Part shown: one piece after another, positions 37,173-45,851 of the stretch | How positions within the stretch are numbered: position 1 is the first letter of the stretch | Layout of the letters: every line of letters begins with the position of its first letter | Source of the DNA: Candidatus Nomurabacteria bacterium RIFCSPLOWO2_12_FULL_40_42 | GTDB taxonomy: Bacteria > Patescibacteriota > Minisyncoccia > Phycocordibacterales > UBA9973 | Reading direction: 5' to 3' | NCBI GenBank assembly: GCA_001786195.1 | Contig: MFVS01000027.1 | Location: forward strand, 1-45,866 | DNA: 45,866 nucleotides | Position numbers and translations under genes: made by a program | Notes under the pieces: model-generated | Database searches by the model: none | What the model was told of the DNA's origin: nothing | The model's input: the letters and a program-made list of their open reading frames with translations, nothing else

Positions 37173-37234
37173 TTAAGTTAAAATAACTTAACATAAAACC
37201 ATATTTTTTACAAAAAACCTGAACTAAAACCGTT

Positions 37235-37266
37235 CCACGATGTTGAACATATGTAAAAGATAGTGG
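37235..37266. repeat. 32 bp near-palindrome downstream of the Cas2/PaaX-like ORF (locus 2)
   Basis: CCACGATGTTGAACATATGTAAAAGATAGTGG. Confidence 0.88.
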
Positions 37267-37279
37267 AGAATTGAGCAAA

Positions 37280-37849
37280 CTAATTTTTATATTTTAGAGT
37301 ACCGTTTTTGGTAACTTCTAAGATTTCAAGATATTCCAGAATTCCCAATCGGCTTAAATCCGCCAAGAATCTTACCGGCAACAGCACTTTTCCCACCCAG
37401 ACACTTTTATGCACCAGATTAAAACCAAGTGTTCGCAGCATGTCTCTCAAAATATTTCTTTCTTTATTAAAAGCTACAGGTATATCATAGCTAATAATAA
37501 TGACTCGATCCCCTGTCTTTGGCTGATATAAATTTTTATTTAGGGAAAAAGAATTTTGAAAATTATTCAGTTTGTTTTTTCCTTTATTGCTTAAATAAAT
37601 TTGTTTTGAATTACTTTCCAAAATCAATCCTTCGCTTTTTAATTTTTGCAGATATTTCTTTAAGTTATTTATTTTTTGCCTATTGATTTCTAAACTTATT
37701 CTTCTATTTTGTATTTTTGAAAATTCATAGTTAATTTTATTACCTGTAGCTCCATACCCTGCTTTCATAAAAGCGTTCGTAAAATCTACATAATCTAGCA
37801 TTCCATCCCCTAAAGAATTTAAGATTTTATAAATTATTTCTCCTTTCAT
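37280..37849 (-). CDS. PaaX/Cas2-like protein
   Basis: YLQKLKSEGLILESNSKQIYLSNKGKNKL wHTH; DRVIIISYDIPVAFNKERNILRDMLRTLGFNLVHKSVWVGK. Confidence 0.7.
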   Translation of the reverse strand: MKGEIIYKILNSLGDGMLDYVDFTNAFMKAGYGATGNKINYEFSKIQNRRISLEINRQKINNLKKYLQKLKSEGLILESNSKQIYLSNKGKNKLNNFQNSFSLNKNLYQPKTGDRVIIISYDIPVAFNKERNILRDMLRTLGFNLVHKSVWVGKVLLPVRFLADLSRLGILEYLEILEVTKNGTLKYKN

Positions 37850-37879
37850 TTTACATATTATATAATAATTTTTTGTATT

Positions 37880-37911
37880 CTACTATCTCGAACATATGTA
37901 AAAGATAGTGG
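37880..37911. repeat. 32 bp near-palindrome upstream of the Cas2/PaaX-like ORF (locus 2)
   Basis: CTACTATCTCGAACATATGTAAAAGATAGTGG; 23 bp identical to 37245-37267. Confidence 0.88.
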
Positions 37912-37958
37912 AAAATGAGTATTGTGCCAAAATTCTTATAAATGTACCCATAAATGGT

Positions 37959-38960
37959 TTACTTAGCTTTCTTCAAAATCTTTACCAAAGCGTCGCTGAA
38001 TTTCTTGACCATTTTATCGTCAAATAACGAGAGGGTAAAAACATTTTTACTGATTTTTTTAAAGTCGGCGACTTTTTTGACAATGACCTTTGGATCATCT
38101 ATCACATCAGATTTTGTTAAAATAATTATTTCCTCTTTTTCGGACAAACTATCCTCCCCTGTGAGACCTAAATTTTTATCATACTTCGCCAATTCTTTGC
38201 GAATCTCTTTGTAACTTTTTAGGATGTTGGGGTTCTCGAATGAAACCAGATGCACTAGCATTTTGGTGCGCTTGATGTGACGCAGAAATTTAACCCCAAG
38301 ACCCTTTCCTTCCGATGCTCCTTCGATCAGCCCTGGAATATCCGCAATAATGTAACCGTAAAAATCTCCCAGGTTCGGATCAAGTGTGGTAAAAGGATAA
38401 TCACCCACTTTAGCCTCGGCATTAGTGAGCGCGTTCAAGAGCGAAGATTTCCCCGCATTCGGCAATCCCACAAATCCGATATCCGCAAAAAGCTCCAGCT
38501 CGATTTTGAAATCTCCTTTTTCTCCGTCTCCGCCCAAGTTAGATTCACGCGGAGTCGTATTTACGGAACTTTTAAAATGCTCATTTCCGAAACCGCCAAA
38601 CCCGCCTTTCAAGAGTAAAATCTTCTCCCCTTCTTTAGTCAATTGCCATTTTTGATCCATGCCCAAATTGGTAATGATCGAGCCGACAGGCAAATTCAAA
38701 ATAAAATCTTCCCCGTTTTTTCCGTGCAGGCTAGAGCTCCCGCCGTCTTCCCCTCTTCCGGCAATAAATTCTTTTTTGGCTTTATATTTTGACAAGATAT
38801 GCGCATCGCGGACAGCTCGCACATAAAAATCTCCACCGTGGCCGGCATCTCCTCCGGCCGGTCCGCCCTTCGGTTTAAACTTCTGCCGATGCCAACGCAC
38901 CACTCCGTTGCCGCCGCGGCCGGCTTCTGCGTATATTTTTATTTCATCAATGAATGCCAT
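37959..38960 (-). CDS. obgE: GTPase Obg/CgtA
   Basis: MAFIDEIKIYAEAGRGGNGVVRWHRQKFKPKGGPAGGDAGHGGDFYV; GLPNAGKSSLLNALTNAEAKVGDYPFTTLDPNLG. Confidence 0.97.
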   Translation of the reverse strand: MAFIDEIKIYAEAGRGGNGVVRWHRQKFKPKGGPAGGDAGHGGDFYVRAVRDAHILSKYKAKKEFIAGRGEDGGSSSLHGKNGEDFILNLPVGSIITNLGMDQKWQLTKEGEKILLLKGGFGGFGNEHFKSSVNTTPRESNLGGDGEKGDFKIELELFADIGFVGLPNAGKSSLLNALTNAEAKVGDYPFTTLDPNLGDFYGYIIADIPGLIEGASEGKGLGVKFLRHIKRTKMLVHLVSFENPNILKSYKEIRKELAKYDKNLGLTGEDSLSEKEEIIILTKSDVIDDPKVIVKKVADFKKISKNVFTLSLFDDKMVKKFSDALVKILKKAK

Positions 38961-39033
38961 CCCAGTACTAAAATTTTAATTAATAATATTTTTTGTTATA
39001 TCCCGTAATCAAAAATTTAGTACGGGACAGGTG
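38958..39033 (-). promoter_or_regulatory. start-codon palindrome/leader element upstream of obgE
   Basis: CACCTGTCCCGTACTAAATTTTTGATTACGGGATATAACAAAAAATATTATTAATTAAAATTTTAGTACTGGGATG. Confidence 0.8.
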
Positions 39034-39035
39034 AT

Positions 39036-39965
39036 TTATGATTCTAGCGCAATTTTGGCCAATTTGGTAGCTCCTTCTTTAGATTTAGCTACGGCTAGAA
39101 ATAAATTATTATGACAAAATACAGCGTCCAAAACTCCGGTGACATCTTGTAATTCTTTGGTTTTCAGCCCCGCCCAAGATTTAGGCAAGTCTTTTCGGTT
39201 ACCAAAGCTATCTTTATCTTTGCGCATAGCCACGACGGCCCAATCTTCTTTTTTATTATCACCGCAAACCACAAAAATAGGTTCCGGAAAATCCTGCAAG
39301 GCATCCCAAGCTTCAAATCTGGAAACTTTTGGTTCATTAATCACGATCAATCTTTTGTCTTGTGCTTGTTCATAAAAACCTCTAATAATCTTCGTAATTT
39401 TTATTTGATCATTCACTTTTTTTATTTCTCTCTGTAAGATTTCCTTCGCCCACAAAAGAGCTTTCATGAATTGTTTGTCTTTCTCGAGATCTTCGAGTGA
39501 AGTAGGTGAGAAAATCGCCAAAACATCTTGCAAGGTGTATGGCGAAATTTTTGGAAAATATAAATCGACTCCACTATCGTTCGCATCCACTGGCAACACC
39601 AGCTTTTGTTCAATAAAATCAGCAACTTCTTTTTTACCGGTGACCTCTACCCCAAATTTCTGCCAAATCAACCCGAAAGAGGAAAACGGTATTTCGTTTT
39701 CTCGCTTGCCAGCTCCCCCCACTTGATGATGGTCAAACCTGTTTTTTTCTGCATTGTATATCCCGCCAACATCAAAAACATAATCCGCGCTATTTATTAT
39801 TTCTTCGTCCCGGGTACGAATTATCTCAAATTTTTTCCCGAGATTTTCTAGATATAAAGAAAGCGTGGCCGCCGCAAAAACATCATCGGTGTGAAAAGAC
39901 CCGTCATGCGTAACTAATTTTAGTTTTTTTTTATGCTTTATCACAAAATTCTTCAAAAACTTCAT
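39036..39965 (-). CDS. MYG1/UPF0160 family protein (DHH-like hydrolase)
   Basis: KLVTHDGSFHTDDVFAAATLSLYLE; FDHHQVGGAG. Confidence 0.9.
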   Translation of the reverse strand: MKFLKNFVIKHKKKLKLVTHDGSFHTDDVFAAATLSLYLENLGKKFEIIRTRDEEIINSADYVFDVGGIYNAEKNRFDHHQVGGAGKRENEIPFSSFGLIWQKFGVEVTGKKEVADFIEQKLVLPVDANDSGVDLYFPKISPYTLQDVLAIFSPTSLEDLEKDKQFMKALLWAKEILQREIKKVNDQIKITKIIRGFYEQAQDKRLIVINEPKVSRFEAWDALQDFPEPIFVVCGDNKKEDWAVVAMRKDKDSFGNRKDLPKSWAGLKTKELQDVTGVLDAVFCHNNLFLAVAKSKEGATKLAKIALES

Positions 39966-40533
39966 AAGCCCAACTTACGAGCTTATCAATAATAATAAAC
40001 AGTGCAAATAAAACTGCAATAATCATTGAAAACTTCCAAATTTCACGAGTAATATTAAGTGCCGTATAACTGAAGAAATAACCCAAGGATAGCATAATCG
40101 GAGCCCAAATCATTTTACCTAGAATTTCTGCTTTTAGGAATTTTTTATAATCTATCTTTTCATAACCGCAAAATATAATCACCAAATAATTCACTCCTAT
40201 TATGAAATTGGAGGCAAAGATCGCTGAAAAAGGTTTATCTTTAAATCTGGGCAAAGTATTATAAACTCTTTTTTGAATATATTGAAAAAATCTATGATGA
40301 TTGAATTTTTTATATAAAAATTCTCCTAGTTCGTAAAAAATTAAAGTTTTAGATATAGCGCCTACAAGAATAAAGAAAATAGAAAACCAAAAATTCAAAG
40401 CTCCGAGATGAGCTAAAATTCCCACTGAAATCGCAATTATTTCCCCTTCAAAAATAAGTCCTAAAAAAATAATTACATAAGCCAGAACCTGATGATGTTC
40501 AACTAAACTAATTAAGAGATTGACTGTATGCAT
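39931..40533 (-). CDS. DedA family membrane protein
   Basis: FLGLIFEGEIIAISVGILAHLGALNFW; SNFIIGVNYLVIIFCGYEKIDYKKFL. Confidence 0.75.
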   Translation of the reverse strand: MHTVNLLISLVEHHQVLAYVIIFLGLIFEGEIIAISVGILAHLGALNFWFSIFFILVGAISKTLIFYELGEFLYKKFNHHRFFQYIQKRVYNTLPRFKDKPFSAIFASNFIIGVNYLVIIFCGYEKIDYKKFLKAEILGKMIWAPIMLSLGYFFSYTALNITREIWKFSMIIAVLFALFIIIDKLVSWAYEVFEEFCDKA

Positions 40534-40552
40534 CCCGGTACTAAAATTTTAA
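40531..40552 (-). promoter_or_regulatory. half copy (right arm) of the start-codon element, at the DedA start and overlapping the YqeY stop
   Basis: gene-sense TTAAAATTTTAGTACCGGGATG. Confidence 0.65.
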
Positions 40553-41007
40553 ATTGTTAATAATAGAGAATCTACGACTTCTTTCACTAAAGCTCCGTCC
40601 ACTTTGCCTTTCAAATCTTTCATCACGACCGACATCAGCAGGCCTTTCTTTCCAGCGTCCATGATAGCTAGCTCAGCTTTTTTATTTTTAACTATTTTTT
40701 CTACTTCGCTTTTGCCCATCATTTTTGGCAGGTAAGTTTCCAAAACAGCGAGCTCGGCTTCTTCTTCTTTGACCAAATCCTCGCGATTCCCTCTTTTGAA
40801 TTGCTCGATAGAGTCTTTGCGTTGTTTGGCGAGCTTGGTGATGACCGCAATCGCTTCTTCGTCTTTGAGAAATTCTTGCGGCTTTCTATTTTTGGCTACC
40901 AGTTCATTAGTAAAAGCGGCCGACATAGCCCGAAAAGCTTTTAGCTTGAGAGCGTCCTTGGTCAGCATCGCCTCTTTTATTCCGTTTTTGATTTGTTCGT
41001 GCAACAT
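40549..41007 (-). CDS. yqeY: GatB/YqeY domain protein
   Basis: LHEQIKNGIKEAMLTKDALKLKAFRAMSAAFTNE; YLPKMMGKSEVEKIV. Confidence 0.92.
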   Translation of the reverse strand: MLHEQIKNGIKEAMLTKDALKLKAFRAMSAAFTNELVAKNRKPQEFLKDEEAIAVITKLAKQRKDSIEQFKRGNREDLVKEEEAELAVLETYLPKMMGKSEVEKIVKNKKAELAIMDAGKKGLLMSVVMKDLKGKVDGALVKEVVDSLLLTI

Positions 41008-41191
41008 ATTTTTGGAGCAGAAACGTTGTTTTTAGAAAGCCTTGCGCAGGAGCTTAGAAAATAAAAGCGGTACTCCGATTATTATTTTCTTGAGCGACGA
41101 GCAGTTCGCTGGCAAAGCTTCGCCAGATAGATTGCTTTATAAAAATAACATTTCTGCCTACATTATACCAAAAATATGCTAAAATAGCCAA

Positions 41192-41908
41192 ATGTCTAAA
41201 ATTATATTTTTCGATACGGAGACTACTGGCAATACAGAAAAGGACGTCTTGTGCCAGATTGCCTACAAAAATGAAGAAAATCAGTTTGTCGGTTTATACA
41301 AACCGAGAATCAAAATTCCCCCCGAAGCATCAGCAGTCCACCATATCACTAACAAAATGGTGGCAGGTAAAGTACCTTTTCAAGATAGTTCGGACTTCGC
41401 AAAAATAAAAAAACTTTTTGAAAACAAGGACTCTATTGTCGTCGCTCACAACGCACCCTTCGACCTTCTCATGATCAAAAAGGAAGGTATTGAACCGAAA
41501 AGATTCATTTGCACTTTGCGCGTCGCGCGATATTTTGATAAAGAAGAAAAAATAGACAGATATAATTTGCAGTATTTGCGCTATTTGCTAGAAATAGAAA
41601 TAGATGCCACGGCGCATGATGCCCTGGGCGATGTAATGGTCTTGGAGCAGCTTTTTGAAAGATTGAAGAAAAAAATTATAGAACAGGAAGGCGTGGATGA
41701 AGAAAAAGCAATACAAAAAATGATAGAAATTTCCAACCACCCTTCCCTCCTCCACACCTTTAAATTCGGCAAATACAACGGCAAGAGAATCGAAGAAGTG
41801 GTGAAAACCGATAGAGGCTATCTTGAATGGCTGTTGAAACAAAAATTGGACGGTGATGGGATTGATGAAGATTGGATTTATACGCTTCAGTATTACTTGG
41901 GGAAATAA
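41192..41908 (+). CDS. DnaQ-like 3'-5' exonuclease domain protein
   Basis: IIFFDTETTGNTEKD; VAHNAPFDLLMIKK; ATAHDALGDVMVLEQLF. Confidence 0.9.
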   Translation: MSKIIFFDTETTGNTEKDVLCQIAYKNEENQFVGLYKPRIKIPPEASAVHHITNKMVAGKVPFQDSSDFAKIKKLFENKDSIVVAHNAPFDLLMIKKEGIEPKRFICTLRVARYFDKEEKIDRYNLQYLRYLLEIEIDATAHDALGDVMVLEQLFERLKKKIIEQEGVDEEKAIQKMIEISNHPSLLHTFKFGKYNGKRIEEVVKTDRGYLEWLLKQKLDGDGIDEDWIYTLQYYLGK

Positions 41909-41930
41909 TATTTTATTTAAAAGGATACAA

Positions 41931-41964
41931 TTACCTAACTTTTCCGACCGGTAGAGTTAGGTAA
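41931..41964. repeat. 9 bp inverted repeat TTACCTAAC...GTTAGGTAA upstream of a small-ORF promoter
   Basis: read directly; 17 nt before a TTGACA box. Confidence 0.7.
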
Positions 41965-41980
41965 TTTATACAAACTAAAC

Positions 41981-42009
41981 TTGACAATAGTGGTCTGTGT
42001 GTGTTAGAT
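41981..42009 (+). promoter_or_regulatory. sigma70-like promoter TTGACA-N17-TTAGAT
   Basis: consensus -35 at 41981-41986, 17 bp spacer, -10-like box at 42004-42009. Confidence 0.6.
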
Positions 42010-42049
42010 TTTTTGATGAAAGTTTAACCTACCAAAGAGAACAAAAAAT

Positions 42050-42160
42050 ATGAATGTAAAAATCGTTAGTGTACCAGAAAGCTGTCACAGTCTCGAAGAT
42101 GCGACCGACATCATGGTTCTCGCTCTCCCTGCCGATAGAGAAACCGAGTGTGATTGGTAA
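42050..42160 (+). CDS. putative 36-aa small protein
   Basis: MNVKIVSVPESCHSLEDATDIMVLALPADRETECDW*; downstream of a good promoter. Confidence 0.4.
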   Translation: MNVKIVSVPESCHSLEDATDIMVLALPADRETECDW

Positions 42161-42185
42161 TTTTTTTAATATGCTAAAATGTATC

Positions 42186-42260
42186 CACCTGTCCCGTACT
42201 AAATTTTTGATTACGTGATATAATACTGAATATTTTTAATAAAATTTTAGTACTGGGATG
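42186..42260 (+). promoter_or_regulatory. start-codon palindrome/leader element upstream of rmuC
   Basis: CACCTGTCCCGTACTAAATTTTTGATTACGTGATATAATACTGAATATTTTTAATAAAATTTTAGTACTGGGATG, near-identical to the obgE copy. Confidence 0.8.
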
Positions 42261-43304
42261 CAAAACATTGCTTGGATAATTTTAGGAGTAGCTGGAGGAC
42301 TAATTGTTGCCTATTTTGCTTTTGGGCGGAAAAAGGAAGAGAAGAATTCTGATACTGGTTTAACTATGATTCTGACTCAAATCAACGAACTCTCGCGAAC
42401 GGTGGACAGCAAGATGGCAGAGAGCCATAAGCAAGTTAGTGAAAATTTAAAATTCCACTCTAGTGAATCGAATAAAATAATTCGCGATGTCACTGAGCGG
42501 CTGACCCGCCTGGACGAGACCAACAAACAGGTCATTTCTTTCGCCGACCAACTGCAAAGTTTGGAAAATATTCTAAAAAACCCTAAACAACGCGGAATTT
42601 TGGGCGAATATTATTTGGAAACAGTTTTAAAAAATGTCTTACCGCCCGGAAGCTACCAAATACAATACCCCTTCCCGGACGGCACGATCGTGGACGCCGT
42701 GGTTTTTGTGAAAGACAAAATTATCCCGATTGATTCGAAATTCTCGCTGGAAAATTATAATAAAATGGTGGAGGAGCGAGATGCTATAGAGAAAAAACGA
42801 TTGGAAACCATTTTTGTGAACGACTTAAAAAATCGAATTACCGAAACAGCCAAATACATCCAGCCGACCAAGGGCACGACTGACTTCGCTTTTATGTTTA
42901 TTCCGCATGAAGCGATCTATTACGACCTGATCACCAACAAAGTAGGCGGGGTAACAGAGAACGCAGAGAATTTAATACAAAGAGCCGCCGGAAAATATAA
43001 GGTCATCATCACCTCCCCCACTTCCTTCCTCGCCTACTTGCAGACCGTCCTCCAGGGCTTGAAAGCGCTCCAGATAGAAGAATCCGCCAAAGAAATAATT
43101 AAAAAAGTGGAAGACCTCGGTCGGCATTTGAAATCCTACGATGAATACCACAATAAACTCGGGAACGCCTTAGGCACGGTGGTGAACCACTACAACGCGT
43201 CCAATAAAGAACTAAAAAAAATAGACAAAGACGTCCTCCGCATAGCCGGCGCCTCCCCCGAGCTCGCGCTTTTGGAAGTCGAGAAGCCAAAATTGGAGGA
43301 GTAA
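42258..43304 (+). CDS. rmuC: RmuC-family DNA recombination protein
   Basis: LKNPKQRGILGEYYLETVLKNVLPPGSYQIQYPFPDGTIVDAVVFVKDKIIPIDSKFSLENY. Confidence 0.92.
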   Translation: MQNIAWIILGVAGGLIVAYFAFGRKKEEKNSDTGLTMILTQINELSRTVDSKMAESHKQVSENLKFHSSESNKIIRDVTERLTRLDETNKQVISFADQLQSLENILKNPKQRGILGEYYLETVLKNVLPPGSYQIQYPFPDGTIVDAVVFVKDKIIPIDSKFSLENYNKMVEERDAIEKKRLETIFVNDLKNRITETAKYIQPTKGTTDFAFMFIPHEAIYYDLITNKVGGVTENAENLIQRAAGKYKVIITSPTSFLAYLQTVLQGLKALQIEESAKEIIKKVEDLGRHLKSYDEYHNKLGNALGTVVNHYNASNKELKKIDKDVLRIAGASPELALLEVEKPKLEE

Positions 43305-43405
43305 GAGTGTTGTGAATTTGCGCATATGCTTAATTTCACGACAGTTCTCCTCTTCCTCCTACATTCATTTTGTTTTTTAAGAAAAAATGCTATATTTTTG
43401 GGAAT

Positions 43406-43480
43406 GGCCCTATCGTCTAACGGTTAGGACAAGGCCTTCTCAAGGCTTAAATCGCGGTCCGATTCCGCGTAGGGTCACCA
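43406..43480 (+). tRNA. tRNA-Glu (CTC), CCA encoded
   Basis: GGCCCTATCGTCTAACGGTTAGGACAAGGCCTTCTCAAGGCTTAAATCGCGGTCCGATTCCGCGTAGGGTCACCA cloverleaf. Confidence 0.93.
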
Positions 43481-43511
43481 ATCGAAACTTTTGCGAAATT
43501 AGAAATAAGGT

Positions 43512-43570
43512 GCGAGTTTTGTGAAGCAAAACTCGCGCGAGGTAGCCCGCTTCCGCCCTTTGCGGAAGCG
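43512..43570. repeat. two strong hairpins between tRNA-Glu and the recombinase remnant
   Basis: GCGAGTTTTG-tgaag-CAAAACTCGC (43512-43536); CGCTTCCGC-ccttt-GCGGAAGCG (43548-43570). Confidence 0.85.
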
Positions 43571-43641
43571 ACAAAATCCCAAAGTTCCCCTCAATTGCAT
43601 GAAGGCGTTTTGTCCTTGATTTCAGGGTTAGAGCCGATTTT

Positions 43642-44775
43642 TTAGAAAAAAGTTTTCCATTCCAAATAATTTTCACTTTTTTCCAAATCGGCGCATTCTT
43701 TCAAGGACAAAACGAAACTCCGCAAGGGTTCGACCCAATTCTTTCTCTGTTGTCCAAAACCTCTTTCGGATTCGAGAAGAGAAGCTTTTTCACGCATGAG
43801 TAAATCTTTTCGTTCTAAATATATTTTTCGTTCAATATCGCCATCTAGGTAAATAGAAACAAGTTTGTCCAGCTTCTCTTGATTTCCTCGAATCTTGTCT
43901 TTGAGATTTTGGACATCACTTCCTCGCGAAGAAATATTTTTATTTTCCCATTCGTTAATTTTACTTTCCATTTTTAATATTTCTTCACGAGGAAGCGACA
44001 CTGATTGAAGCAGTGTTTTTAATTGGGTGGCGAGTGCATGTTCTTGGAGGTATAGTTGACCGCACACACCAAACTTTTTTGTGCAACGATAATATGAATA
44101 TTTTGCACCGAATCGATTGGTAGAATATTGGGCAGTAAACATACTCCCGCACTCGCCACAACGAGCAAAACCGAGAAAATGAAATGGATGAGCTATTTTA
44201 GATTTTCTCGGTTTCTGTCTCGTTTTCAAAACTTTTTGCACTGCTTCAAACAGTGTCGGAGAAAGAATTGGCGCAAATGTGCCGTCATACCATTCGCCGT
44301 GATGCTTCACAAAACCGAGATATGCCCGATTGCAAAGCATGGCCGAGACGGCACATTTGCTAAGTGGCGTTCCATTGCGAGTAACAACGCCATGTTCCGC
44401 CAAAAACTGCGAGATTGATTCATAGCAATGTTTTCCCGTGGCGAATTCCTTAAAAGCGCGAACAACAAGACGAGATTTCAATTTGTCAGGTTCAATATTT
44501 CTCGTCTTAACATTATTTACATATCCAAAAGGCGCTTTTGTCAGCCATTCGCCACGGCGCAGTTTTTGGCGAATTCCACGCTCAACATTTTGTTTTAAAT
44601 TATCCGAAAAATATTTAGATTGTCCGAACGCCACTTGCAACATAAATTTGCCTTGCGGGGTTGGTTCAAACCAAAATGTCGGAAAACGCAAAGAGATGAC
44701 TTTAGAAGTGTCTACGGCGTAAATGATGCGTCCTCCATCAATACTATTTCTCGCAAGTCTATCAGACTTTCTATG
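43642..44775 (-). pseudogene. N-terminally truncated large serine recombinase (catalytic domain missing)
   Basis: in-frame DRLARNSIDGGRIIYAVDTSKVISLRFPTFWFEPTPQGKFMLQVAFGQSKYFSDNL... + recombinase and zinc ribbon domains; stop at 44776-44778 where the catalytic domain should continue. Confidence 0.75.
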
Positions 44776-44827
44776 TTAGATTTTGTAGGTCGCATATTCT
44801 TCTTCGTGGTTCATGGCATCCTGCTCT

Positions 44828-44937
44828 CCGATCTTGCGTCGGAATAGCCTCGGTCAGACTACCCGAGGAAGAACATGAGACATTACAGATCTTTGGTTTA
44901 ATAGAATGTTGCCTCCTTCGAGTAACCTCAGGATGGC
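44828..44937 (+). ncRNA. candidate IS110 bridge-RNA-like structured region in the left non-coding end
   Basis: three stem-loops: CCGA/TCGG 44828-44842, CCTCGG/CCGAGG 44848-44868, GCCTCCT/AGGATGGC 44911-44937, upstream of the transposase ATG. Confidence 0.35.
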
Positions 44938-45010
44938 TTACGATAAAGGAATACTGGGATTGTAATGTTTCTTGGTCGATGGCGATTTAATAGTTAAAAA
45001 GAAAAAACAT

Positions 45011-45812
45011 ATGAACACATTAAATGCAAATTCAATCGTTGTAGGTGTCGATGTGCACAAATATAGCCATACCGCGGTAGCCATGAATGCATGGGGAGAA
45101 GAAAAAGGGGTGCTCAACTTTACCAACAACAATTTAGAAACTTACACACAGTGGCTAGAGCAAATGGGTCTTAAGGAAAATATCATTTACCAAGAACCAG
45201 CTTCATTGTCTAATTCACCAATACTACACCGAAAGTTACCGAGAGCATTGTCCACGGTCGTTCAGCAGAAAAGCGATTAGATGGTTCCTGAATGATTTAA
45301 AGGACAATAAAAGCATCCTCGCGACTAGCATTACGCGAAGACTGGAACGACTCTTGTTTGTAGAAAAACAGATATATATCATCTCAAAAGAAATATCTGT
45401 TATCGGTGAACAATCAAGAGAAGCTCTGGCTCTTACCGCTATTCACGGCTGTGGCATGGTTACAGCTTGCAGTATCGTGGCAGAAGTAATTACGATTAAA
45501 CGATTCAAAAACAAACACCACTTCAGTATGTATGCCGGTATTGCTCCCACACCTCACTCATCCGGAAGAAAGCATAAAATGCATACTAATCCGTTTGGTA
45601 ATAGACAGTTAAACCGAGCCATACACACAATTGCTCTTTCGCAGATCGCAATTAAAGGTGATCCGACGGGCAAGGAGTATTATCAAAAGAAACTGAAAGA
45701 AGGTAAGACCAAGCTCTGGGCTCTACGATGTTTGAAACATCAACTGGCTAAAGTGGTTTTCCAGAAATTAAGATACCTTGAATTACGAAACTCCCAATTT
45801 CCCCTAAAATGA
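45011..45812 (+). pseudogene. IS110 transposase with frameshift and apparent internal deletion
   Basis: ORF 45011-45280 and ORF 45354-45812 in different frames; bridging frame reads KNQLHCLIHQYYTESYREHCPRSFSRKAIRWFLNDLKD. Confidence 0.7.
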
Positions 45813-45819
45813 GTTAGAA

Positions 45820-45851
45820 TACAAAAAGCGCCGTGAGGTGCTTTTTGTATG
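45820..45851. terminator. stem-loop ATACAAAAAGC-gccgtgaggt-GCTTTTTGTAT
   Basis: perfect 11 bp inverted repeat with A/T tracts, bidirectional terminator-like. Confidence 0.65.

Noticed and set aside
45354-45812. Separate gene call for the second IS110 ORF
   Set aside because: It is the C-terminal part of the same frameshifted or deleted transposase as 45011-45280.
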